From: Parabacteroides sp.
GTDB taxonomy: Bacteria; Bacteroidota; Bacteroidia; Bacteroidales; Tannerellaceae
Direction: 5' to 3'
Assembly: GCA_019411205.1 (NCBI GenBank)
Contig: DXRF01000050.1
Span: 1 to 14,464, forward strand
DNA: 14,464 nt
The position numbers were made by a program, and so were the translations under genes. The notes under the pieces are model-generated. The model was given only the letters and a program-made list of their open reading frames with translations. It searched no databases and had not been told where the DNA came from. This document shows positions 1-6,560 of this stretch, one piece after another; position 1 is the stretch's first letter, and each line of letters begins with the position of its first letter.

Positions 1-970
1 AGCTCTTTACTGCAATTGAGATTGCCATTGAGATTGCTTGCGGATTTTAGGATCACTTTTAGGATCTGTTCTATGCTTTGTTTTTGATCGAATGTACCGG
101 AGACAGTGACGGATGGATCTGTCAGTCTTTCATCATCAATCCGGATTTCTACTTGGTAGATGTCTTTCAAGTTCTCGATCAATTCGGTGAATGGAATCGA
201 TTTGTATTTCAACAGGCCGTCCTTCCAAGCTGTGAAAGTGTCGGTGTCTATTTCTTTGACATCTACCTTGTTGGTCGACCGGCTGAAAGTCAGCTGCTGG
301 TTCGGAGTCATCACTATGTTTTGCTTTGCGCCTTCGAAACGGATGGAACCTTCCACAAGGGTTGCCGTGATATTGTCTGACTCTGCATCAGCCTTCACGT
401 TGAAGTGCGTACCCAATACGGTGATAGAAGCACCATTCATTTCTACTTGGAAAGGCTTGTTGGAATCTTTTGCCACTTCGAAATAGGCTTCACCTTCTAA
501 CTTGACGTTGCGGCTGTCTTTTCCGTATTTATCGGAATAGCGCTGAGGCGGCTATTCTTGTTTAATGTGATGACGGTTCCATCTTCCAGTGTGAAGTTGG
601 AGGTATGCTCGTCCGTCAGCAAAGTGTAGTATTCGGATGTACGGTCCTTTGTATTATAAAGGAAGAAGGCTGTTGAGAAAATGAAAAGCAAACAGGCTGC
701 GGCAATTAGTGGAATGGCGTTTCTCCATAATTGCCGCCGGGCAGTCTGCCTTCTTTGTACATTGATCTTTTGTTGCAGTTTGTCTGCCGAGAAAGCAGGG
801 GAGACGGAATGTTTGAAAGCGACATCCGCATCCCAGTAATTCTTGAGCCGTCGAAATTCATTCCGGTTTTTTTCGTTTTCGTTCAGCCATTCGCTTAACG
901 AAAGGATATCGTCCGAAGAACTTTCTCCACTCAGGACACGTGCGATTATATGGTTTATTCTGTTTTCCAT
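1..970 (-). pseudogene. FecR-family anti-sigma factor, frameshifted and cut by the window edge
   Basis: FecR proteins are single-pass inner-membrane anti-sigma factors; the cytoplasmic N-terminus holds the ECF sigma factor and the periplasmic part senses a TonB-dependent receptor. Reading from the ATG at 970, residues 1-80 form the sigma-binding region, about 84-105 a hydrophobic membrane span, and the periplasmic FecR domain begins near 112 (FTLEDGTVITLNKNSRLS). That frame then runs into a stop at 497-499. From about 543 leftward another frame continues the domain without a stop to base 1: YSDKYGKDSRNVKLEGEAYFEV, then FNVKAD, TATLVEGS, and the C-terminal segment VSGTFDQKQSIEQILKV. The join is explained by an extra GC (GCGC at 540-543) or by one lost base. 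It is either a real inactivating mutation or a sequencing error. It follows the ECF sigma gene in the same direction. Confidence 0.8.
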
Positions 971-976
971 TCTGTG

Positions 977-1021
977 TGTTTCTATATGTATAGTCGCTGG
1001 GAAGCGAGAATACCCTTAGTC
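977..1021 (-). promoter_or_regulatory. fecR leader/promoter element shared with the sigma gene
   Basis: On the minus strand this 45-base stretch reads GACTAAGGG, 15 bases, GCGAC, then an AT-rich run ending TATAGAAACA six bases before the fecR ATG. It aligns without gaps to 1810-1766 ahead of the sigma gene; by eye 30 of 45 positions agree, concentrated in the two boxes and the 3' end. Two boxes about 15 bp apart match the general spacing of ECF sigma promoters, so it may be an autoregulated promoter. That role is inference; only the shared sequence is seen. Confidence 0.5.
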
Positions 1022-1065
1022 GAAATGAGAAAAAGATAGAAAATTTTCATCTGTTCCCATTCGGA

Positions 1066-1167
1066 GAAAATAAATTTTCCACCGCTGGAAGATTTGTTTT
1101 CCATAGGTGGAAACAAAAGTTTCTTGGGCATGAAACAAAAGTTTCCTAAGTATGAAATTTTTGTTTC
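1066..1167. repeat. Five 14-bp palindromic boxes with exact 22-bp period
   Basis: Boxes begin at 1066, 1088, 1110, 1132 and 1154. Their sequences are GAAAATAAATTTTC, GAAGATTTGTTTTC, GAAACAAAAGTTTC (twice) and GAAATTTTTGTTTC. All start GAA and end TTTC, and they are separated by 8-bp spacers of unrelated sequence. Most are near-palindromes, and the flanks across several spacers also pair (for example TTTCCA...TGGAAA around 1102-1109). An extra 10-bp palindrome, GAAAATTTTC, lies out of phase at 1039-1048. The array fills much of the 215-bp gap between the sigma stop and the fecR start. Tandem operator sites on one DNA face, or alternative RNA hairpins, are both possible. Confidence 0.8.
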
Positions 1168-1185
1168 ATGCCGAGATGTTGCTTT

Positions 1186-1746
1186 TCAGATGCAATCGTC
1201 GGCAAGTGTTTCCCGCAGCTTGCGGACGGCATTCGCCAAGTGTGCTTCCAGAGTCTTGACAGAGATGTCGAGGATGGCAGCCACTTCTTTATATTTGAGT
1301 TTGTCTTCTCGGACGAGTTTGAAAGCCATCTTGCATTTGGCGGGTAGCGAGTCGATCGCCAAATTCAAGCGGTGGATTCCTTCCCGGCTGATAAGCTCTT
1401 CTTCTGGAGTTGTTTCGGTCGAGGTGAAAAGGTCGATGGGGATTTCGTCCAGCGATACTTGCTCCATGTGCTGTTTGCGATAATAGCTGATTGCCTTGTG
1501 GCGGGCTACCGTATATATGTAAGAATCGAAATTGGAGATGCCGGGAAGTTGTTTGCGGTTGTTCCAGATAGCTAAGAAGGTATCGGAAACGATCTCTTCG
1601 GCTTCTGCCGGCGATGAGACATACATACCCGTAAATCGCATTAGTGGCCCGAAATAGGTCATGTAAAGCGATTTAAGAGCGGTTTGTGAATCCGATAGGG
1701 CCATTTCACATACCCACTGTATAATATTGTCCCGATTCTCTCCCAA
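1186..1746 (-). CDS. ECF sigma factor (RpoE-like, Bacteroidetes FecR-linked type)
   Basis: This 186-residue sigma-70 family factor would direct RNA polymerase to a small target set once released by its FecR partner. Region 2 is visible at about residues 20-70 (LKSLYMTYFGPLMRF, then AEAEEIVSDTFLAIWNN). Region 4 is at about 130-180 (LPAKCKMAFKLVREDKLKY, then the helix-turn-helix with ISVKTLEAHLANAVRKL). There is no region 1 or 3, as expected for ECF factors. The start is TTG at 1746: the conserved N-terminal helix (IIQWVCEMALSDS) begins before the first ATG (1704), and an in-frame stop lies just upstream of the TTG. It is transcribed divergently from the phosphate transporter and followed by fecR after a 215-bp gap. 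Targets are probably a SusC/SusD locus outside the window (inference). Confidence 0.9.
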   Translation of the reverse strand: MGENRDNIIQWVCEMALSDSQTALKSLYMTYFGPLMRFTGMYVSSPAEAEEIVSDTFLAIWNNRKQLPGISNFDSYIYTVARHKAISYYRKQHMEQVSLDEIPIDLFTSTETTPEEELISREGIHRLNLAIDSLPAKCKMAFKLVREDKLKYKEVAAILDISVKTLEAHLANAVRKLRETLADDCI

Positions 1747-1765
1747 GTGTGAGCAAGATTAACAA

Positions 1766-1810
1766 TGTTTCTATAATAAAAGTCGCGAATATACAGAAAA
1801 TCCCTTAGTC
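1766..1810 (-). promoter_or_regulatory. Sigma-gene leader/promoter element shared with fecR
   Basis: The minus strand reads GACTAAGGG, 15 bases, GCGAC, then an AT-rich run ending TATAGAAACA, 19 bases before the TTG start of the sigma gene. It is the upstream twin of 1021-977. If these are the -35 and -10 boxes of an ECF promoter, the sigma factor would activate both its own gene and its anti-sigma gene. The sequence match is direct; the role is inferred. Confidence 0.5.
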
Positions 1811-1860
1811 TGGTAACATTATTTTTTTATTCAACTGTTTCTGTGGATGTATAGTTCGAC

Positions 1861-1893
1861 TTGTAACATGTTTGTAACATCTATGTCATTTTT
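1861..1893 (+). promoter_or_regulatory. Possible Pho-box-like 11-bp direct repeats
   Basis: Three adjacent 11-bp units read TTGTAACATGT, TTGTAACATCT and ATGTCATTTTT. PhoB boxes in Proteobacteria are tandem 11-bp repeats of CTGTCATa type, so the period, the rough sequence and the position ahead of a phosphate transporter all fit. A promoter core follows loosely (TAATATTTG at 1897-1905), 37 bp before the ATG. Caution: TTTGTAA also occurs near other promoters in this window, and the Bacteroidetes Pho-box consensus is not something I can quote. Confidence 0.4.
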
Positions 1894-1942
1894 GCGTAAT
1901 ATTTGTTTCAGACCTTTGCAACGAAATACATAACAAGCAATT

Positions 1943-4198
1943 ATGGAGACATTCTATCTCTTTCTGATCATTTTTCTCTTTGTGCTGGCGGTGTTCGACC
2001 TGTCAGTCGGAGTTAGTAACGATGCGGTCAATTTTATGAATTCGGCAATAGGCTCGAAAGCCGCATCTTTTAAAGTAATAATGGTGATTGCCGCGATCGG
2101 CATCTTTGTCGGTGCTTCGCTTTCCAACGGTATGATGGACATTGCCAGGCACGGAATTTACCAGCCGCAACATTTCTACTTTTCGGAGATTATGTGTATT
2201 TTGCTGGCTGTCATGCTCACCGATGTGGTGTTGCTGGACATTTTTAACTCTCTGGGGATGCCCACTTCGACTACCGTTTCGCTGGTATTCGAATTGTTGG
2301 GCGGTACGGTTGCAATTTCATTAATCAAGATTGCCAATTCCAACGGTGCGCTCCAGTTGGGCGACCTGCTGAACACCGATAAGGCTTTTACGGTGATACT
2401 TGCCATTTTCCTTTCGGTGGCGATCGCTTTCTTCTTCGGAGCTATTGTCCAGTATATCTCCCGTCTGATTTTTACCTTCAATTATAAGAAGTACGCGACT
2501 TATTTCATCGGATTGTTCGGTGGTTTGGCTGCCACTTCCATCCTTTACTTTATGTTGATCAAAGGTTTGAAGGAGAGCTCTTTTATGGAAGGCGATTTCA
2601 AAACGATGATCTATAGTAATACGGGCACGATCGTGTGGGGAGCGCTTATCTTCTTCACCATATTGATGCAGATTCTTCATTGGTTGAAGGTGAATGTCTT
2701 TAAGGTGGTGATCTTGTTGGGTACGTTTGCTTTGGCATTGGCGTTTGCCGGTAACGACTTGGTGAACTTTATCGGTGTTCCGTTGGCAGGCTATTCTTCT
2801 TATATGGATCTGATGGCACAAGGTGGCACGACTACGACCGATACTTTCCTGATGGAGTCGTTGCTTGAACCGGCCAAGACCCCGTGGTACTTCCTTGTCG
2901 GTTCCGGCTTGGTCATGGTGATCGCCTTGGCTACTTCAAAGAAGGCGCAGGCAGTGATCAAAACGTCTGTAGACCTGGCCCGGCAGTCGGATGGGAATGA
3001 GAATTTCGGAACATCGCCTGTTGCACGTGTTCTGGTACGTACGTGCAATAACGCTTCCAGTACGATATTAAGCGTGGTTCCTTTGCGTGTGAAGGACTGG
3101 ATTGACAGCCGTTTCAATAATAACGAGATAATACTTGAAGATAAGGCCAGTTTCGACTTGGTACGTGCTTCGGTGAATGTGGTGCTTTCCGGCCTGTTGA
3201 TTGCGTTAGGTACTTCGTTGAAGTTGCCGTTGTCTACGACTTACGTCGCTTTCATGGTGGCGATGGGTAGTTCTTTGGCCGACCGTGCCTGGGGGCGTGA
3301 AAGTGCAGTTTACCGTATCACCGGTGTGCTCTCCGTGATCGGGGGCTGGTTCATTACGGCAGGTGCAGCCTTTACGATCTGTTTCCTGGTTGCTCTGTTG
3401 ATCCATGTCGGTGGTATTGCGGCAATGGCGGCGATGGTAGGTTTGGCGATCTATATGCTGATCCGCAATCAGATTCTGTATAAGAAAAAGATGAAGAAGG
3501 AAGCCATGCAGGAAGAAGTTGATTCCACGATTTCCAAGCTGCGCGAGACAAAGGACAAACGTGAAGCCCTTTCCCTGTTCCGCGAACATAGCCGCGATGA
3601 GCTTTGCAACGTGCTGACCTTCGCTTCCGATGCTTTCAGCCGCTCCGTTCATGGCTTTATGGACGAAAACCTGCGCGAACTTCGCAAGGTGATGAGCGCG
3701 ATCGAGGAAAAGAAGAGTTACCTGAAACAAGTCAAACGTGTCGGCACGTTGGGTGTTACTCAGTTGGAGCATGATATTGCGATCGATAAAGGTTTGTACT
3801 ATTATCAGGGGAATGATTTTGCCAGCGAGATCGTGTTCAGTATCCGCCGTCTGACGGAACCTGGCAAGGAGCATGTCGACAACCATTTCAGTCCGCTTTG
3901 TGAAGTGCAGAAGGAGGATTTCGGAAAGATGACCGATGAGATCGTTTCTTTCTTGAACCGCAGTTCGGCTATGATCGAAAGCAATGATTACCACCGTATG
4001 GATGATTTGGTTGCCGAATCGGTCGATCTGATGGCTAAACTGACGCTTCTGAAGAAGGAGGAGCTGAAACGTATCCAGGGACAGAGCGGCAGCACGAAAG
4101 TCAGCATGGTCTATCTGAATATGGTACAGGAAGCGCAGAATGTAGTATCCTTTACGGCGAATTTGCTGAAGGTGAGCCGGAAGTTCCAAAAAGAATAA
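1943..4198 (+). CDS. PiT-family inorganic phosphate transporter with C-terminal PhoU-like domain
   Basis: This 751-residue protein is predicted to import phosphate across the inner membrane by ion symport. The N-terminal two thirds (1-510) are hydrophobic with the two inverted PiT signatures: SVGVSNDAVNFMNSAIGSKA near 21-40 with MPTSTT at 106, and AGNDLVNFIGVPLAG at 269-283 with LPLSTTYVAFMVAMGSSLAD at 428-447. Residues 512-751 are charged, helical and soluble, in the manner of a DUF47/PhoU domain, which in stand-alone form modulates Pit or Pst transport. The length fits the long Bacteroidetes PiT proteins. It starts at an ATG 37 bp after a possible promoter and ends before a strong terminator, so it is probably monocistronic. 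The neighbouring phosphonate operon suggests a shared phosphate-related role. Confidence 0.93.
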   Translation: METFYLFLIIFLFVLAVFDLSVGVSNDAVNFMNSAIGSKAASFKVIMVIAAIGIFVGASLSNGMMDIARHGIYQPQHFYFSEIMCILLAVMLTDVVLLDIFNSLGMPTSTTVSLVFELLGGTVAISLIKIANSNGALQLGDLLNTDKAFTVILAIFLSVAIAFFFGAIVQYISRLIFTFNYKKYATYFIGLFGGLAATSILYFMLIKGLKESSFMEGDFKTMIYSNTGTIVWGALIFFTILMQILHWLKVNVFKVVILLGTFALALAFAGNDLVNFIGVPLAGYSSYMDLMAQGGTTTTDTFLMESLLEPAKTPWYFLVGSGLVMVIALATSKKAQAVIKTSVDLARQSDGNENFGTSPVARVLVRTCNNASSTILSVVPLRVKDWIDSRFNNNEIILEDKASFDLVRASVNVVLSGLLIALGTSLKLPLSTTYVAFMVAMGSSLADRAWGRESAVYRITGVLSVIGGWFITAGAAFTICFLVALLIHVGGIAAMAAMVGLAIYMLIRNQILYKKKMKKEAMQEEVDSTISKLRETKDKREALSLFREHSRDELCNVLTFASDAFSRSVHGFMDENLRELRKVMSAIEEKKSYLKQVKRVGTLGVTQLEHDIAIDKGLYYYQGNDFASEIVFSIRRLTEPGKEHVDNHFSPLCEVQKEDFGKMTDEIVSFLNRSSAMIESNDYHRMDDLVAESVDLMAKLTLLKKEELKRIQGQSGSTKVSMVYLNMVQEAQNVVSFTANLLKVSRKFQKE

Positions 4199-4229
4199 TC
4201 CGTCAAAAAGTATTTGTAATAATAAAACC

Positions 4230-4276
4230 AGGCATCGGCAGCGCAAAGCAAAAGCGACTCGCCGATGCCTTTTTTA
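4230..4276 (+). terminator. Rho-independent terminator after the phosphate transporter gene
   Basis: A perfect 10-bp stem, AGGCATCGGC (4230-4239) with GCCGATGCCT (4261-4270), closes a 21-base loop and runs straight into a T-tract (4270-4275). It lies 32 bp after the transporter stop and separates it from the phosphonate operon. Confidence 0.88.
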
Positions 4277-4308
4277 TGAAATATTTATGACAAATATTCT
4301 TCATTTTT

Positions 4309-4344
4309 CTGAAACACTCTTGTAATATGCTGCTTCTACTTTTG
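4309..4344 (+). promoter_or_regulatory. Promoter of the phosphonate operon, with weak Pho-like repeats
   Basis: TACTTTTG at 4337-4344 matches the Bacteroidetes -7 element TAnnTTTG exactly, 27 bp before the ATG. No good TTTG lies at -33. Instead, two 11-bp units, CTGAAACACTC (4309-4319) and TTGTAATATGC (4320-4330), resemble the repeats ahead of the phosphate transporter. A missing -33 would fit an activator-dependent promoter. The -7 element is fairly convincing; the repeats are weak. Confidence 0.5.
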
Positions 4345-4371
4345 CTGCCGTAAACAAAATGACGGCGTGTT

Positions 4372-5718
4372 ATGAACAACGTACAACAAACTAAAAATCC
4401 ATCTCGTAAACGGTTATCCGATTTTCTTTTTATCCTTTGGGCCGGCGGTGCGGCTCTTTTGTCTTACTCATTGGTATATGCACTGCGCAAACCTTATACG
4501 GCGGCGGCTTTCGAGAATGTCGAGTTTTTCGATATGGATTATAAAGTAGTTGTTACGATTTCCCAGATAGTGGGATATGTGATTTCGAAGTTTATGGGGA
4601 TCAAACTGATCTCCGAACTGAAACGGGAAGAGCGTTTGAGGTTTATCCTGATGTCTGTCGTGATGGCGGAGCTTTCGCTGGTTTTCTTCGGTCTGCTTTC
4701 TGCTCCTTATAATATTGCAGCTATGTTCCTGAACGGCTTGTCGTTGGGTTGCATGTGGGGCGTGATCTTCAGTTTTATCGAAGGACGTCGGATGACGGAT
4801 ATCCTTGCCAGCTTGTTAGGTGTCAGTATGGTGATTAGTTCCGGGACGGCCAAGTCGGCAGGGTTGTATGTTATGAATAACCTGCATGTGAATGAGTTTT
4901 GGATGCCTGCACTGATCGGTGCTGTCGCACTGCCTCTGTTAGCGTTGCTCGGATATATCTTGAACCGTCTGCCGCAACCGACCGAAGAAGATATTGCGAT
5001 GAAATCGGAGCGTGCAACGCTGAATGGGAAGCAGCGTTGGGAGTTATTCAAAAACTTTATGCCTTTCCTCCTGATGTTGTTCGTCGCCAATATTGCCATC
5101 GTGGTGCTGCGCGATATAAAAGAAGACTTTTTAGTGAATATCATCGATGTATCCAAGTATTCGCCTTGGCTTTTTGCGAAGATCGACACTGTAGTGACGC
5201 TTATCATCTTGGTAGTTTTCGGGTTGATGGTCTTTGTGAAGGACAATCTGAAAGCGCTTTCCATCCTTTTCGGATTGATTATTGCGGGGATGATCGTGAT
5301 GTCTGTTGTCTCTTTCGGGCTGGAACGGTTCCAGCTTTCTCCTGTTGTCTGGCTGTTCGTCCAGAGCCTTTGCCTGTATATCGCGTATCTTACTTTCCAG
5401 ACGATTTTCTTTGACCGGTTCATCGCTTGTTTCAAGATTCACGGGAATGTAGGGTTCTTTATCGTGACAACGGACTTTTTAGGATACACTGGGACGGTGC
5501 TGGTGCTTGTGCTGAAGGAATTTTGCAACCCACATATCGACTGGGCGGTATTTTACAATCAGTTTGCCGGGTATGTCGGTATCTTCTGTTGTATCACCTT
5601 CATCTGTTCTTTTGTATATTTGCATCAGCGTTTCCGTAAGGAAAACGGATTGGCTGTCAAGAACAACGCAGTGTTCGAATTGGATACGGCTTCGCGGAAC
5701 GCGATCACGGTGGTTTGA
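4372..5718 (+). CDS. DUF5690/MFS-like membrane protein, candidate 2-aminoethylphosphonate transporter
   Basis: This is a 448-residue polytopic inner-membrane protein with about 12 hydrophobic segments and a charged central loop near 200-227, the MFS layout. Its pattern looks like DUF5690, a Bacteroidetes family without assigned substrate. The first span (SYSLVYALRKPYTAAAF, Arg39), followed later by SKFMG, resembles the GlpT/UhpT region whose arginine binds substrate phosphate. The first span of the second half has a matching LRD (Arg247, VANIAIVVLRDIKEDF), as in the paired arginines of organophosphate:phosphate antiporters. It is the first gene of an operon with phnX (36 bp downstream) and phnW, so uptake of 2-aminoethylphosphonate or phosphonoacetaldehyde is the natural guess. 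The family assignment is by eye and the substrate is inference. Confidence 0.75.
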   Translation: MNNVQQTKNPSRKRLSDFLFILWAGGAALLSYSLVYALRKPYTAAAFENVEFFDMDYKVVVTISQIVGYVISKFMGIKLISELKREERLRFILMSVVMAELSLVFFGLLSAPYNIAAMFLNGLSLGCMWGVIFSFIEGRRMTDILASLLGVSMVISSGTAKSAGLYVMNNLHVNEFWMPALIGAVALPLLALLGYILNRLPQPTEEDIAMKSERATLNGKQRWELFKNFMPFLLMLFVANIAIVVLRDIKEDFLVNIIDVSKYSPWLFAKIDTVVTLIILVVFGLMVFVKDNLKALSILFGLIIAGMIVMSVVSFGLERFQLSPVVWLFVQSLCLYIAYLTFQTIFFDRFIACFKIHGNVGFFIVTTDFLGYTGTVLVLVLKEFCNPHIDWAVFYNQFAGYVGIFCCITFICSFVYLHQRFRKENGLAVKNNAVFELDTASRNAITVV

Positions 5719-5754
5719 TAAACGAATCAGTATAATAAAAGAAATAAATCAGTT

Positions 5755-6543
5755 ATGAAAAAGATTTCATGTGTGATTATGGACTGGGCCGGAACGGCTG
5801 TCGATTTCGGCTGTTTTGCTCCTTTGAATGCTTTCCTGAAAGTTTTCTCCGAAGAAAAAGGAATTGATATAACCTACCGACAGGCGCGTGAGCCGATGGG
5901 ACTGTTGAAGATAGACCATATCAAGGCGATTCTGAATATGCCGGAAGTAAAAGCTAAATTTCTGGCTCGTTATAACCGTGACTGGAACATGGATGATGTG
6001 AACGAAATGTACCAGAGCTTTGAAAAGCATTTGTTCTCGTCTCTCCGCAATTTTACGGACCCGATCCCCGGTGTGTTGGATACGATGAAGCTGTTGCGCG
6101 AAGAAGGGATCAAGATCGGTTCGACGACAGGCTATACACAGGCGATGATGGATGTGGTCCGTCCCGATGCGGCTGCCAAAGGCTATGTGGTGGATAATCT
6201 GGTTACTCCGGACGATGTTCCCGCCGGACGTCCTGCCCCGTATATGATCTATAAGAATATGATCGATTTGGCTATTCCTTCCGTTGACAATGTGGTGAAG
6301 GTGGGCGATACGATCGCCGATATCAAGGAAGGAGTGAATGCCAAAGTATGGAGCATCGGCATCGTGACCGGCAGCAACGAGATGGGATTGACGGAAGAGG
6401 AATACGACCACCGTTCGCCGGATGAACTGATCGAACTCAAGCGCGAGGTGCATGAACGAATGCTGAATGCCGGGGCCCATTTCGTCTTGGACAACATTAC
6501 GGAACTTCCCGCCTGCATTGAGAAGATTAACGGTAAATATTGA
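5755..6543 (+). CDS. phnX: Phosphonoacetaldehyde hydrolase (phosphonatase)
   Basis: PhnX is a HAD-superfamily enzyme that splits the C-P bond of phosphonoacetaldehyde to acetaldehyde and phosphate through a Schiff base. At 262 residues the length is normal. The nucleophile motif MDWAGTAVDFG is at 9-19 with Asp10. The cap-domain lysine is in MGLLKIDHIKA (Lys52). HAD motif II is near IGSTTGYT, and motif III is VKVGDTIADIKEG, supplying the Mg2+-binding acidic residues. It is cytosolic. The gene lies 36 bp after the membrane-protein gene and its stop is 17 bp before the preferred phnW start, so the three are probably cotranscribed. Conservation of the signature residues makes the assignment firm. 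Confidence 0.96.
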   Translation: MKKISCVIMDWAGTAVDFGCFAPLNAFLKVFSEEKGIDITYRQAREPMGLLKIDHIKAILNMPEVKAKFLARYNRDWNMDDVNEMYQSFEKHLFSSLRNFTDPIPGVLDTMKLLREEGIKIGSTTGYTQAMMDVVRPDAAAKGYVVDNLVTPDDVPAGRPAPYMIYKNMIDLAIPSVDNVVKVGDTIADIKEGVNAKVWSIGIVTGSNEMGLTEEEYDHRSPDELIELKREVHERMLNAGAHFVLDNITELPACIEKINGKY

Positions 6544-6560
6544 TTTATAATAAGAACATC

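Noticed and set aside
78..486. Two plus-strand open frames of about 100 residues at the left end
   Set aside because: They are shadows of the continuing fecR frame on the minus strand, which shows clear FecR motifs.
1066..1167. CRISPR-like array (regular repeats with spacers)
   Set aside because: Repeats are only 14 bp and varied, spacers only 8 bp, and there are no cas genes; this is not a CRISPR geometry.
3206..4246. Long 346-residue open frame antisense to the phosphate transporter
   Set aside because: The opposite strand encodes a clear PiT/PhoU protein with all motifs; the antisense product is low-complexity, rich in His, Gln and Arg, and has no family features.
4279..4298. AT-rich inverted repeat (AATATTT...AAATATT) between terminator and phosphonate operon
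   Set aside because: Only 7 bp of A/T; expected by chance in such a region and not near the predicted -7 element.
4707..5435. 242-residue open frame antisense to the DUF5690 gene
   Set aside because: It mirrors a membrane protein with clear hydrophobic periodicity and has no recognisable domain.
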